A stretch of 64,000 nucleotides of DNA from LMUY01 sp964245075 (GCA_964245075.1 CAXTLC010000004.1:24150-88149), one strand, 5' to 3'. Shown: positions 18,327 through 28,336, counted from the stretch's first letter. Notes: generated by a model from the sequence alone, not told the origin. Program-made: numbers and translations.

Positions 18327-19210
18327 GCGACGCGCCGCGGCAGAACTTCCTGCGCCGCCTGCGCCTGCGCCTGCGCGGCCGGGGCAACGAGCATGGCCTG
18401 CGCGCCAGCATCGCCGAACTGGTGCAGGAAGCCGCGGACGCCCCCCAGGAACCGGGCGTGCTGCCGGAGCTGGACCGGCAGGAACGCGCCCTGATCGCCA
18501 ACGTGCTGCGCCTGCGCGGCACCACGGCGGACGACGTGATGATCCCCCGCGCCGACATCGTGGCCATGCCGGTGGATGTGAGCCTGAATCAGGCGCTGGA
18601 GCACATCCGCCGCGAAGGGCATTCCCGCATGCCCGTGTTCCGCGAGCAGCTCGACGACATCGTGGGCATGGTCCACATCAAGGATGTCCTGGGCTACGTC
18701 GGCCGGCCCGAGGCGTTCCAACTGGAGGCGATCGTCCGCGCACCGCTGATGGTCGCGCCGCAGATGCCGGTGCTGGACCTGCTGTTGCAGATGCGCCAGG
18801 CCCGCTTGCACCTGGCGCTGGTTGTGGACGAGTACGGCGGCATCGACGGGCTGGTGACGATCGAGGATCTGGTCGAGACCATCACCGGCGACATCGCCGA
18901 CGAGCACGACGAGGAGGACGCGCCCCTCGTCACCGAGCGTCCGGACGGCACGCTGGACCTGGATGCCCGGCTGCCGGTGGAAGCGTTCGAGCAGCGGGTC
19001 GGCCCGGTGCTGACCGAGGACGAGCGCGCCGCCGACGTCGACACGGTCGGCGGGCTGATCTTCACCCTGGCCGGCCGCGTCCCGTCCCGGGGCGAGGTGG
19101 TGACCCATGCTTCCGGCATGGAATTTCGCGTGCTGGACGCGGACCCGCGGCGCATCCGCCGCCTTCGCGCCCGGCTTCCCGCCTCGGCGCTGACCAAGGC
19201 AGCCGAGTAG
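18323..19210 (+). CDS. CBS-domain hemolysin family protein (CorC/YbeX)
   Basis: 295 residues from a GTG overlapping the ybeY stop. It has no N-terminal membrane domain, so it is the short CorC/YbeX type. Two CBS motifs (about 65-190) include DDVMIPRADIVAMPVD, SRMPVFREQLDDIVGMVHIKD and VDEYGGIDGLVTIEDLVE. The C-terminal CorC_HlyC domain holds DVDTVGGLIFTLAGRVPSRG. YbeX binds nucleotides and is tied to ribosome metabolism or Mg/Co homeostasis. In many Proteobacteria lnt follows; here an unrelated transporter does. Confidence 0.92.
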   Translation: MSDAPRQNFLRRLRLRLRGRGNEHGLRASIAELVQEAADAPQEPGVLPELDRQERALIANVLRLRGTTADDVMIPRADIVAMPVDVSLNQALEHIRREGHSRMPVFREQLDDIVGMVHIKDVLGYVGRPEAFQLEAIVRAPLMVAPQMPVLDLLLQMRQARLHLALVVDEYGGIDGLVTIEDLVETITGDIADEHDEEDAPLVTERPDGTLDLDARLPVEAFEQRVGPVLTEDERAADVDTVGGLIFTLAGRVPSRGEVVTHASGMEFRVLDADPRRIRRLRARLPASALTKAAE

Positions 19211-19468
19211 CCGGACACCCTGCGGGCGCCGATCACGCGCCCGGCATTGCCGAAAACATAGGCTACAAGGCAGACGCCGCACGTTTTGCAGGCAATCGTG
19301 GCCTGATGCGTGAATTTTGCCCATAGATCGATATTTCGTGAGCCAATTGTGTGTGGCACATCCGTGACGCGGCGCAGCAATGACCAAATTCCAGGCATGA
19401 TGCGCGCAGTTCTGCTGGCCCCAGGGCCGGACTGTCGGAGGCTCCGTCATCTATCGGGATCACAATCC

Positions 19469-20818
19469 ATGAGCGAAAAAGCCACTCGTATCGACTTGTT
19501 CAGTTTGCGCACGCCGCAGATGCGCGCCTTCCACCTGACCTGGATCGCATTCTTCGTCTGCTTCTTCGCCTGGTTCGCCACGGCGCCGCTGATGCCGATC
19601 ATCAAGGGCGACCTGAACCTCACCAACGACCAGGTCTATTCGATCGGCATCGCCGGCGTGTTCGCCACCGTTCTCGCGCGCTTCGCCATCGGCCCGCTTT
19701 GCGACAGGTTCGGGCCGCGGCTGACCTACACCCTGCTGCTCACGTTCGGCGCAATCCCGGTGATCGGCGTCGCCTTCGCCTGGGACTACACCTCGTTCCT
19801 GGTGTTCCGCCTGCTGATCGGCATCATCGGCGCCAGTTTCGTCATCACCCAGTTCCACACCTCGGTGATGTTCGCGCCGAACGTCGTCGGCACCGCGAAC
19901 GCGACGGTGGGCGGCTGGGGCAACGCGGGCGGCGGCGTCACCCAGAGCGTGATGCCGATGATCCTGGCAGGCGTCGGCGCCTGGGGGCTCAGCACCGGCA
20001 TGGCCTGGCGCTACTCGCAGATCGTGCCGGCCGTGCTCATGCTCGTCACCGCCGTGCTGTACTGGAAATACACCCAGGACACGCCCGAGGGCAATTTCTC
20101 CGACATGCGCCGGATGGGCTTGTCAACCGCCGTGGGCAAGAAGGGCGGCTGGGACGTCATGAAGTCCGCCGGGCGGAACTACCGCGTCTGGCTGCTGGCC
20201 GCGTGCTACGGCGCGTCCTTCGGGGTCGAGCTGTTCGTGCATTCGATCGCGGTGACCTACTACTTCAACCGCTACGCCTTGACGGTCGAGAGCGCCGGCC
20301 TGGCGGTGGGCGCGTTCGGCCTGCTGGCGCTGTTCGCCCGCGCGGTCGGCGGCCTGCTGTCCGACTGGGTCGCCAGGACACGCGGCCTGGATGGCCGCAC
20401 CTGGCTCCTGTTCGGCCTGATGATCGGCGAGGGCGTGTTCCTCATGGTGTTCTCGCAGGCAGGCACCGCGATGGCTGCGATATCGACGATGCTCATCTTC
20501 GGGCTGTTCACCCACATGGCGTGCGGTTCGCTCTACGCGCTGGTGCCGTTCATCGACCGCAAGGTGCTGGGCGGCGTGTGCGGCATCATCGGCGCCGGCG
20601 GCAACATCGGCGGCGTGGCGGCCGGGCTGCTGCTGCGCGGCACCGGCAACCCGCAGCTCTGCTTCCTGGTGCTCGGCATCTGCGCGATCCTGTGCGCGTG
20701 CGGCGCCGCGTCCATCCGCTTCTCCATCAAGCACAAGCAGGAGGAGCAGGCGCTCTACGACGAGGCGGTTGCCCGCCGCATGGCGACGTCCGGCACGGCA
20801 GGCCTGGCGATGTCCTGA
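19469..20818 (+). CDS. NarK-type nitrate/nitrite MFS transporter
   Basis: 449 residues from the ATG at 19469 (MSEKATRIDLFSL), with about twelve hydrophobic helices. MFS loop ARFAIGPLCDRFGPR sits after helix 2, and the nitrate signature is read in ANATVGGWGNAGGG. NarK/NasA proteins move nitrate or nitrite across the inner membrane. No nitrate reductase lies nearby. The 258 bp before it are less GC-rich and may hold its promoter. It ends at a strong hairpin facing trxA. Confidence 0.88.
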   Translation: MSEKATRIDLFSLRTPQMRAFHLTWIAFFVCFFAWFATAPLMPIIKGDLNLTNDQVYSIGIAGVFATVLARFAIGPLCDRFGPRLTYTLLLTFGAIPVIGVAFAWDYTSFLVFRLLIGIIGASFVITQFHTSVMFAPNVVGTANATVGGWGNAGGGVTQSVMPMILAGVGAWGLSTGMAWRYSQIVPAVLMLVTAVLYWKYTQDTPEGNFSDMRRMGLSTAVGKKGGWDVMKSAGRNYRVWLLAACYGASFGVELFVHSIAVTYYFNRYALTVESAGLAVGAFGLLALFARAVGGLLSDWVARTRGLDGRTWLLFGLMIGEGVFLMVFSQAGTAMAAISTMLIFGLFTHMACGSLYALVPFIDRKVLGGVCGIIGAGGNIGGVAAGLLLRGTGNPQLCFLVLGICAILCACGAASIRFSIKHKQEEQALYDEAVARRMATSGTAGLAMS

Positions 20819-20820
20819 GC

Positions 20821-20860
20821 GGAAGGGGTCCACGGGCGGGCAGGCCCGCGGACCCCTTCC
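20821..20860. terminator. Strong bidirectional terminator between narK-like gene and trxA
   Basis: Perfect 11-bp arms GGAAGGGGTCC (20821-20831) and GGACCCCTTCC (20850-20860), with a further CGGGC/GCCCG pairing inside. It lies 3 bp after the transporter stop and 7 bp before the trxA stop on the other strand, so it can serve both. Confidence 0.85.
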
Positions 20861-20867
20861 CGAACGG

Positions 20868-21194
20868 CTACAGCGCTCCCTGCACCCAGGCCTTCAACTG
20901 GCCCTTCGGCAACGCGCCGACCTTCGTGTCGGACAGCTTGCCGTCCTTGAACAGCATCAGCGTCGGGATGCCGCGGACCGCGTAGGTGGACGGCGTCATC
21001 GGGTTCTCGTCGACGTTCATCTTGGCGACCGTCAGCTTGCCCTTCATCTCGGCGGCGATCTCCTCCAGCGCGGGGCCGATCGCCTTGCACGGGCCGCACC
21101 ATTCCGCCCAGAAATCGACCAGGACCGCGCCCTTGGATTGCAGCACGTCGGCGTTGAAGGTCGCATCGCTGACGGCGACGGTGTGTTCGCTCAT
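20868..21194 (-). CDS. trxA: Thioredoxin
   Basis: 108 residues, with AGGAG upstream of the ATG. Active site WCGPC with Cys33 and Cys36, DFWAEWCGPCK, and the cis-Pro loop RGIPTLMLF. It is a cytoplasmic disulfide reductase for ribonucleotide reductase and others. It lies 51 bp downstream of addA, an arrangement common in alphaproteobacteria. Confidence 0.96.
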   Translation of the reverse strand: MSEHTVAVSDATFNADVLQSKGAVLVDFWAEWCGPCKAIGPALEEIAAEMKGKLTVAKMNVDENPMTPSTYAVRGIPTLMLFKDGKLSDTKVGALPKGQLKAWVQGAL

Positions 21195-21245
21195 GACGAG
21201 TCTCCTGCACTGAGCCCCAGGAAATGGGCGTTGGCGACCGGCGGA

Positions 21246-24200
21246 TCAAGCTGGCCCAGGAAGCTGGCCCGGGGCGTGCCCGTCCAGCAGGGCATCGGGC
21301 AACGGCATGACGGTGGCGGTCCGCGTCCAGACCAGGCTGCACCGCACCGGCAGCCCGGGGAAGATGCCCCGCAGCACGGCGCGATAGGCGGCCATCTGGC
21401 GCAGGTACAGCACGGGCGTGGCCGCCGCACCGTCCGGCGCGTCCCGGTTCGTCTTGTAGTCGGCCACCAGCACCGCATCCGGCAGCACCGCCAGCCGGTC
21501 CACGATGCCGGACACCACCGCGCCGTCCACCTCCCCAGTCAACGGCTGCTCCGCCCGGCCGTGCGGGCCGAACAGGGGGGCAAGGGCCGGATGCTCCATG
21601 ATGGCCAGAACCTCGTCCGCCAGCCCGGCGGAAGCGCCGGCGGCACGCAGGTGACTGCCGATCGCATCCCGCCGCTCGGCGGCCGGCAAGGACGGCGCGT
21701 GCTGCAACAGTTGGTGAACGAGGGTGCCGCGTTCGAGCGCGGCGGCGCCGCCCAACGGCGAGGCAGCATGCGGCACCGGCCCCAGCCCGGCGTCATCCGG
21801 GCGGCTCGGCGCCAGCGGCGTCGCGCGGCGCGGCTCCAGCGGGGCGGCGAAGGGGCGCCAATCCGGAGCAGTGCCGGCCCAACGGGGCAGGGCAGGATGA
21901 TCGACGGCGTCCTGGCGGGGCGGAGCCATGGGTGGGGCACCCTGCTCCGTCTCGTGCACCAGCACGTCGCCGTCCCAGGCCTCGCCGACATCGGCCAGCC
22001 GGTGCGGCCCGGCGCCGAGCCGTTCCATGCCGCGGCGGACGGCGGCGAACCAGCTTTCCTCGGGTGCGGCGTGCCGGGTCTGCCAGCCGCACACGACCAG
22101 CCGGTCCTCCGCCCGGGTGAGCGCCACGTAGAGCAGGCGGTTGTACTCCTCCAGCCGCGCCTTGCGGGCCCCTTCGCGCACCCGGTCCACGGCGGCGCAG
22201 CGCAGCTCGGCGCGCGGCGACCACAGCGGCACGCCTTCCTCCGTCCACGCCACCCCGCCCGCATCCGGCGGCAGGGACGTCGTGTCCGGCAGGATCACCA
22301 GCGGCGCTTGCAGCCCCTTGGCGCCGTGCACCGTCATCACGCGCACGGTGCGCCCGCCTTCCTCCGCCTGCCGCTTCACCTCCGCCCCCGATTGGCGCAG
22401 CCAGTGCACGAAGCCTTGCAGGGACGGCGGGTGCGCGGCGGCGTGCGCCATGGCGGCGCCCATCAGCTCGTCGATCGGTTCGGCCGCTTCCGGGCCCAGC
22501 CGGCGCAGCAGCCGCGCGCGGGCGCCGAGCGGACCCAGCGCCTCCACCAGCAGCGCGTGCGGCGTCACGTAATCCACCCGGGCCAGCAGCGCCTCGATCA
22601 GCGCCGCCGCGCGGTCCCATTCCGGCCGCTCCGCCCGGCGGCGGCGGAGGGTCGACCACAGCGAGCCCTCGCGCCCGATCGCCAGCGCCATCAGGTCGTC
22701 GTCCGTCAGCTCGCCGAGCGGGCTGGTCAGCACGCAGGCGACGGACAGGTCGTCCCCCGGCAGCAGCAGGGTGTCGCACAGCGCCAGCAGATCCTGCACG
22801 GCGGGCTGGTCGGTGAGGTAGAGCCGGTCCAGCCCGGCCACCGGCACGTTCAGGCCCTTCAGCCGCCGCACCAGCGCGCGGGCGAAATCGTCGCGGCGCC
22901 GGACCAGCACCAGAACGTCGCCCGCCTGCACCCGGCGTCCGCGGGCAGGCAGCTCCACCCTGCCGATCTGGGCGGCGATCCAGTGCGCCAGCGCGTCCGC
23001 CAAGCGCTGCGGCGCGGTGAGGAGGCCCAGGTTGCGCTCCGCCACCGCCCACGGTTCCGGCGGCTCGTACGGCGGCAGCGGCACCAGCGGCCACAGCTCG
23101 ACCCGGCCGGCCTGCCCGGCGCGGTTGGCATCGTGGCGCAGCGCCTCGCCCGGCGCCGCCACGCCGGATGCGGCGACGGGATCGTCGAACACCGCGTCGA
23201 CCAGGGACAGCACGGCCGCCGTGGAGCGGAACGACACGTCCAGCGCCGTGTCCCGGAACACGCCGCCGGAGCCGCGGACCCGCTCGCCCATCCGCCCCCG
23301 CCATTCGTCGAACCCGGCCGGGTCGGCGCCCTGGAACGAGTAGATGGACTGCTTGCGGTCACCCACGGCGAAGACGGTGCGCGCGCCCTCGTGCCCCGCC
23401 TCGCCCGCGAAGAACTCGGCGGTGAGCGCGCCGGCGATCTGCCATTGGACGGGCGCGGTGTCCTGCACCTCGTCCAGCAGCAGGTGGTCCAGCCCGCCAT
23501 CCAGCTTGAACAGCACCCACGCGGCGCCCGGGTCCAGCAGCAGCGCGGAGGTGCGCGCGATCAGGTCGTCATAGTCCATCAGGCCGGCAAGCTGCTTGCG
23601 GCGCTCGAACCCGGCCAGCACGGGGGCGGCCAGGGTCAGCAGCGCGTCCGTGGCGGCGGCGACCTTCAGCGCGCGGCGGTCATCCTCGACGGCGGCGGCG
23701 CGTTCCGCCTCGGCCACGCAGGCGGCGGCGAGCGCCGGGTCGGACTTGGCCCATTTGCTTCTGCAGAAGCCGCCCGGCTTGCGGGGGGAGCCGTCCTTGG
23801 TCAGCAGCAGCTTCAGCCACTCGTCCCAGTGCTCCGCGCGCAGGGCGGGGGGCAGGTTCAGCCAGCCGAACATGCTGTCCGCCAGTTCCCGCTCCGTGGC
23901 GGAGCCGTTCTTCTTGAGTTGCGCGACCGCGTGGCGCAGGGCGTCGTCCGGCCACTCGACTCCGGCGCGCAGGAGCGCCGCATCGTCCCCGGACACGCCG
24001 GCGGCGCGTTGCAGCCGGGCGAGCCGGGCCGGTGGGGGGAGCGCCAGCAGCGGCAGCAGCCGGGCCGCGTCCCGGCGCAGGTCGGCGACCAACTTGCCGA
24101 AATCGCCCTCCCGCAGGAGCCCGGCGACCGCGGCGAGCGCCCCCGGGTCCGCGTCCGCCATCGCGTCCTCCCGCGCGGCTTGCAGGTGGGCCTGGCCGTC

Positions 24201-24662
24201 CGCGTCCTCCAGCAGGCGGAAATGCGGGGGGAGGGCGGCTTCCAGCGGGAAGCGGCGGAGCATGGATTGGCAGAACGCGTGGATGGTGCTGATCCGCATG
24301 CCGCCGGGCAGGTCCAGCACGTCGGCGAACAGGGCGCGGGCACGGGCCAGCGTGTCGGCATCCGGCGTGACGTGAAGCTGCTTCAGCCGTTCGGTGAGTT
24401 CGCGGCCATCCAGGGTGACCCACTCGCCCAGCACGCGTTGCAGCCGCAGCGCCATCTCCGCCGCCGCCGCCTTGGTGAAGGTGAGGCAGAGGATGCGGGC
24501 CGGGTCCGCGCCCTTCAGCATGAGGCGGAGCAGGCGGTCGATCAGCAGCTTGGTCTTGCCCGACCCGGCGGACGCCGCGACGAAGGCCGACACGGCGGGG
24601 TCGGACGCTTCCAGCTGGCGCGCGTTGGCGCGGCCGGAGGCGGTGGAAGCGACGGCGTTCAT
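21246..24662 (-). CDS. addA: Double-strand break repair helicase-nuclease AddA
   Basis: 1138 residues. UvrD-type helicase: Walker A AASAGSGKT at 29-37, RISTIHAFCQSMLRRFP, Walker B LLDEVQDTAPVQW, VGDRKQSIYSFQGADP, and motif VI LLYVALTRAEDRLVV. The C-terminal PD-(D/E)XK nuclease is seen in ADYKTNRDAPD. With AddB it resects DNA ends and loads RecA, in place of RecBCD. It follows addB by 15 bp. The plus strand opposite addA and addB is one long open frame, an artefact of GC-rich codons. Confidence 0.96.
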   Translation of the reverse strand: MNAVASTASGRANARQLEASDPAVSAFVAASAGSGKTKLLIDRLLRLMLKGADPARILCLTFTKAAAAEMALRLQRVLGEWVTLDGRELTERLKQLHVTPDADTLARARALFADVLDLPGGMRISTIHAFCQSMLRRFPLEAALPPHFRLLEDADGQAHLQAAREDAMADADPGALAAVAGLLREGDFGKLVADLRRDAARLLPLLALPPPARLARLQRAAGVSGDDAALLRAGVEWPDDALRHAVAQLKKNGSATERELADSMFGWLNLPPALRAEHWDEWLKLLLTKDGSPRKPGGFCRSKWAKSDPALAAACVAEAERAAAVEDDRRALKVAAATDALLTLAAPVLAGFERRKQLAGLMDYDDLIARTSALLLDPGAAWVLFKLDGGLDHLLLDEVQDTAPVQWQIAGALTAEFFAGEAGHEGARTVFAVGDRKQSIYSFQGADPAGFDEWRGRMGERVRGSGGVFRDTALDVSFRSTAAVLSLVDAVFDDPVAASGVAAPGEALRHDANRAGQAGRVELWPLVPLPPYEPPEPWAVAERNLGLLTAPQRLADALAHWIAAQIGRVELPARGRRVQAGDVLVLVRRRDDFARALVRRLKGLNVPVAGLDRLYLTDQPAVQDLLALCDTLLLPGDDLSVACVLTSPLGELTDDDLMALAIGREGSLWSTLRRRRAERPEWDRAAALIEALLARVDYVTPHALLVEALGPLGARARLLRRLGPEAAEPIDELMGAAMAHAAAHPPSLQGFVHWLRQSGAEVKRQAEEGGRTVRVMTVHGAKGLQAPLVILPDTTSLPPDAGGVAWTEEGVPLWSPRAELRCAAVDRVREGARKARLEEYNRLLYVALTRAEDRLVVCGWQTRHAAPEESWFAAVRRGMERLGAGPHRLADVGEAWDGDVLVHETEQGAPPMAPPRQDAVDHPALPRWAGTAPDWRPFAAPLEPRRATPLAPSRPDDAGLGPVPHAASPLGGAAALERGTLVHQLLQHAPSLPAAERRDAIGSHLRAAGASAGLADEVLAIMEHPALAPLFGPHGRAEQPLTGEVDGAVVSGIVDRLAVLPDAVLVADYKTNRDAPDGAAATPVLYLRQMAAYRAVLRGIFPGLPVRCSLVWTRTATVMPLPDALLDGHAPGQLPGPA

Positions 24663-24677
24663 CTTCTCCTTATCCCT

Positions 24678-27608
24678 TCACTCGTCGTCCAGCGCCGCCC
24701 ATTCCGCGACCCGGGCCAACTGCGTGTAGTCCGAGAACCGCGGCGCCTGGCCGGGATGCGGCTGAGACAGGTAAGGGTGCGCGGGGTCGTCAAACTTGGC
24801 GACCAGCGCCGAAAGCTTGGCCCGGGCAGTTTCCACCACGGCATCGATGGCGTCGGCGTCCTGCTTGAACAGGTTGGTGACCTCCCCGGCCACGAAGCCG
24901 CCGGTCAGGTGCCAGTAGGTCAGCTCGCAGGCGCGGCCCACCACCTCCGGCCCGAACGCGCCGTCGGCGGCCATCGCGGCTTCCAGCAGCAGTTGCGGCG
25001 CCAGCCCGGATTGCACGTCCTTGGCCGAGGGCGGGGTTCCGGTCTTGTAGTCCAGGATGGCGATGCCGCCGTCGAACCGCCGCTCGATCCGGTCGGCGCG
25101 GCCGGTCAGGGTGAAAGGCAGGGGCGCCGGAACGGGCCAGGTGCCGGCCTGCTCGGACACGATGTGCGCCAGCCCGGCGCCGAGCCGGCGGTCACGCTCC
25201 ACGCCCGCCACCCAGGCCGCGATGCGGCGCAGCCGGGGACGCCACCAGGCCGCCAGCGCGGGGCGGAGCGCCTGCGCAGCCAGCGCGGCGTCCGTGGCGG
25301 CGACCAGCCGCGCTTCCGCGTCCGGCGGGAAGGCGGTGCCCGCTTCCCGCAGGAAGGCATGCACCGCCGCGTGCACGACCGAGCCGTAATCCGCCGCGTC
25401 CGCCGGCTCCTCCAGGGGCGCCAGCGCTTGGAGGCCGAGCACGTGGCGGGCGTAGATGGCGTACGGGTCGCGCAGCCAGGTTTCCACCTCCGTCACCCGC
25501 AGCTTGCGCGGGCGATGGGCCAGCGCCGGACGGGGCGCGGGCGGCGGGCGGCGCGGGGGCGCCGCCTTCGGCTGGTCCAGCGCGCGGGCCCAGTGCGCGG
25601 CCGGATGCTCCGGCAGGGACTGCCCGGCGCCCGCCAGCATCGCCTGCAACCGTTGCAGCCAGCGGGCGGGCACGGCGGGCGCACCGTCACGGCGCAGCGG
25701 GCAGGAGAACACCACCTCCGGCGCGGCGCAGGCGGCCATGGTCCAATCGTGCGCGGCCTGGCCCGCCGCTTCTTCCGGCGAAGGCAGGCCGGCGGCGGCG
25801 CGCATCGGCCGGCTCATCCACGGCCCGGGGTCGGACGCGGCGGGCCAGGTGCCTTCCGCCAGGCCGCCCAGCACCATCAGGTCGGCGCGTTGCAGCCGGG
25901 CTTCCAGCAGGCCCCAGATGAAGATGCGCGGATGTTCCACCCCGCCACGCCCGCGCAGGGCGCGGCGGCTGCGGACAACGGCGCCGGCCATGGCCGCGTC
26001 GAGCAGGCCGGGCAGCGTCGCAGGCCTTTGCGGCGGCAGGACGGCCAAGGCCGGCAGCAGCTCGCCCAGCAGCGCCGCGAGCGCCTGGCCGTCCTCCCCG
26101 CCCCACAAGCGCTTCCGCCCGGCCTCCTCCGGGGTGGCGGCAAGCCCCTCGGCCGCTTCCACCAGCGCACGGAGCGCTTCCGCCGGGGCGGCGGCTTCGG
26201 CGGCGGCCACCGCGAGCACCGGCGCCAGGCACGCTTCCAGCCGGTCCAGCAGCGCCGCGCCGGCCTCCGACCGGGTGACGCCGCGCAGCCCCGCCAGCCC
26301 GGGCGGCGGCGCGGGGCCGCGCAGGGCTGCCCGCTCCAGGGAGCGGGCAGCCTGGCGGCACGCCGCAGGTTCGAGGCCGGCGGCGGCCAGCGGGTGCTTC
26401 AGCAGCGCCAGCAACGGAACGGGGCGCAGCGCTTCGGCCACGCAGCCGGCCAACAAGCGCAGGAACACGGCGGGCGGGGTAAGGGCGAGCGGCTCGCCGG
26501 CGCTGTCGTCGGCCACCACGCCGAAGCGGCCCAGCTCCACCGCCACGCGGCCGGCCAGGTCGCGGTCGGGGGTGACCAGGGCGGCGCGGCGGCCGGGCTG
26601 CTCCAACGCGCCGCGCAGCAGCAGGGCGATCGCCACCGCTTCCTCCTGCTGGTCGGCCGGCAGGAGGCGCCACATGCCTTCGGGCGCCGCCGCCGGTACG
26701 TCCCGCCACCGTTCCAGCGCGGGGGCAGGCAGCAGCGCCGCGTGGAGGAGGGTGGTTCGGCTGGCCGCCGCCGCCTCGGGCGCGGCCATCGTCCGGGCGT
26801 CCCCGCGGGTGGCCCCGAGCCGGATCAGCAAGCGGCGCAGGCCGCATTGCGGGTGGCTGTCCGGCAGCGCGTCCCACGCCGCGTCCGGCAAGCCGAGATC
26901 CAGGCCCGGCAGCACCACCCGCCCGTCCGGCAGCCCGGCCACCACCCGCAGCAGCCGCGCCACCGCCGGGATGCCGCCGGTGGACCCGGCGGCGAGCACC
27001 GGCATGTCCGGCGCCTGCCGCGCCCAGGCCGCCCCCTGCGCGTCCAGCAGCGCCACCTGGCGGGCGGCCGGGTTCATCAGCCCGTTGTCCCGCAGCCATT
27101 GCGGCCACGCCGCCGTGACGATGCGGAGGAAATCGAGCGTGATGCCCCAATGCGCGGCGAAGTCCTCGGCCGCCAGGGTGGGCAGCACCGCCGGCAGGTC
27201 CACCTCCGCCCGCTCCGCCTCGTCCATCAGCGCCGCCAGCTCGGCCGCGAGCGGCCACGCCCCGTCCGCCGTCGCGGGCGCGCCGAACCGGCCGTCCAGC
27301 GCCATCACCAGCCGGGTGAGCTGCGCCAGCCGCACCGGCGCGGACACCGCGGGCGGCAGGGCGAGCGCCCCGGCCAGGGCCAGCGGCGCTTCATCGGGCG
27401 CGCCGATGGCGGCGATGCGCGGCAGCAGGGTCGGCCGGCCGCCGGAAGCCTGGAGGAACGCCTCGGCCAACGCGCGGGCGGCGCGGCGGGTGGGCAGCAG
27501 GATCAGCCCGTTCGCCACCGCCAGCGGGTCGCCCCCGGCCCGGTGCAGCCAGTCGGCGGCAAGCGCGTCCAGGAACGCGCCGTGCGGGGGGATGGTGTGG
27601 AGGTTCAG
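24678..27608 (-). CDS. addB: Double-strand break repair protein AddB
   Basis: 976 residues if it starts at the CTG at 27608, where the protein reads LNLHTIPPHGAFLDALAADW and matches the usual AddB N-terminus M-N-x-x-T-I-P. The first canonical start, GTG at 27686, would overlap the NTase gene by 82 bp. The middle is a degenerate helicase-like domain. The C-terminal nuclease carries GRADRIERRFDGGIAILDYK and a late Cys-poor tail; the iron-sulfur cysteines of some AddB proteins are not obvious. It partners with addA just downstream. Confidence 0.9.
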   Translation of the reverse strand: MNLHTIPPHGAFLDALAADWLHRAGGDPLAVANGLILLPTRRAARALAEAFLQASGGRPTLLPRIAAIGAPDEAPLALAGALALPPAVSAPVRLAQLTRLVMALDGRFGAPATADGAWPLAAELAALMDEAERAEVDLPAVLPTLAAEDFAAHWGITLDFLRIVTAAWPQWLRDNGLMNPAARQVALLDAQGAAWARQAPDMPVLAAGSTGGIPAVARLLRVVAGLPDGRVVLPGLDLGLPDAAWDALPDSHPQCGLRRLLIRLGATRGDARTMAAPEAAAASRTTLLHAALLPAPALERWRDVPAAAPEGMWRLLPADQQEEAVAIALLLRGALEQPGRRAALVTPDRDLAGRVAVELGRFGVVADDSAGEPLALTPPAVFLRLLAGCVAEALRPVPLLALLKHPLAAAGLEPAACRQAARSLERAALRGPAPPPGLAGLRGVTRSEAGAALLDRLEACLAPVLAVAAAEAAAPAEALRALVEAAEGLAATPEEAGRKRLWGGEDGQALAALLGELLPALAVLPPQRPATLPGLLDAAMAGAVVRSRRALRGRGGVEHPRIFIWGLLEARLQRADLMVLGGLAEGTWPAASDPGPWMSRPMRAAAGLPSPEEAAGQAAHDWTMAACAAPEVVFSCPLRRDGAPAVPARWLQRLQAMLAGAGQSLPEHPAAHWARALDQPKAAPPRRPPPAPRPALAHRPRKLRVTEVETWLRDPYAIYARHVLGLQALAPLEEPADAADYGSVVHAAVHAFLREAGTAFPPDAEARLVAATDAALAAQALRPALAAWWRPRLRRIAAWVAGVERDRRLGAGLAHIVSEQAGTWPVPAPLPFTLTGRADRIERRFDGGIAILDYKTGTPPSAKDVQSGLAPQLLLEAAMAADGAFGPEVVGRACELTYWHLTGGFVAGEVTNLFKQDADAIDAVVETARAKLSALVAKFDDPAHPYLSQPHPGQAPRFSDYTQLARVAEWAALDDE

Positions 27609-28336
27609 CGGCTCCCCCCGGTGGCGTTGTCGTGCAGCGCCACCTCGGCGTCCGAAAGGTCCTGCGGCCGGGACAGGTGGAACCACAGCCCGTCATGCAC
27701 CACGGCGCGCAACCGGCCGGCGCCCATCGCCCGGTCCCACGGCAGGTTGGTGGAGAAGGGCGGCGCCGGCGGATCGGCGAACAGCGCCGGAGTGGCCAGC
27801 TGCACCCCGGCGAACAGGTACGGCGCCACTTCCCGTTCCCTGCGCCGGCGCGGCTTGCCCCAGGGGTCGAGCGAGAAATCGCTCCGCCCGGCGTCGCCCT
27901 GCACCTGGAACGTCCGGTGCAGCAGCAGCACGCCGTCCAGCGCCGCCCCGTCGAAGGCGGCTTCCACGCGGGCCAGGGCGGGGGAAGGGCCGTCGAGCCA
28001 GAAGCTGTCGCCGTTGATGATGAAGAACGGCGCGTCTTGCAGCGCCCCCGCGCCGAGCGCGGCGGCGACGGCTCCACCCGTGTCCAGCAACGTTTCCTCC
28101 GGGCGCAGCACCACGCGCGGCCCGGCGGTGCGCCGGGCGAGGTGGCGGCGCACCAGCTCTCCCTGCCAATGGGTGTTGACCACGGCGGTCGTGACCCCGG
28201 CCGCCAGCAGCCGGTCCAGCGCGTGGTCCAGCAGGGTGCGCCCACCCAGCGGCAGCAGCGGCTTGGCGGAGCGCTCCGTCAGCGGGCGCATGCGCGTGCC
28301 GTATCCCGCCGCCAGCACCATGGCCTGACCGATCAC
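27605..28336 (-). CDS. MurU-like sugar-1-phosphate nucleotidyltransferase
   Basis: 243 residues from a GTG overlapping the tsaE stop (GTGA), or 238 from the ATG at 28321. The N-terminal motif AAGYGTRMRPLTERSAKPLLP is the nucleotidyltransferase signature, and NGDSFWLDG holds the metal-binding Asp. It resembles MurU, which makes UDP-MurNAc from MurNAc-1-phosphate in peptidoglycan recycling. In many alphaproteobacteria the kinase AmgK lies between tsaE and murU; here tsaE abuts this gene directly. UDP-sugar specificity is not proven. Confidence 0.82.
   Translation of the reverse strand: MIGQAMVLAAGYGTRMRPLTERSAKPLLPLGGRTLLDHALDRLLAAGVTTAVVNTHWQGELVRRHLARRTAGPRVVLRPEETLLDTGGAVAAALGAGALQDAPFFIINGDSFWLDGPSPALARVEAAFDGAALDGVLLLHRTFQVQGDAGRSDFSLDPWGKPRRRREREVAPYLFAGVQLATPALFADPPAPPFSTNLPWDRAMGAGRLRAVVHDGLWFHLSRPQDLSDAEVALHDNATGGSR

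Noticed and set aside
19350..19360. Short palindrome TGTG-TGG-CACA upstream of the NarK-like gene
   Set aside because: Arms of only four bases; it does not match an FNR or NarL site well enough.
20769..28328. A 7.5-kb open frame on the plus strand opposite addA, addB and trxA
   Set aside because: It is antisense to clearly recognised genes, Arg/Gln/Pro-rich and without motifs; such frames arise from GC-rich codons.
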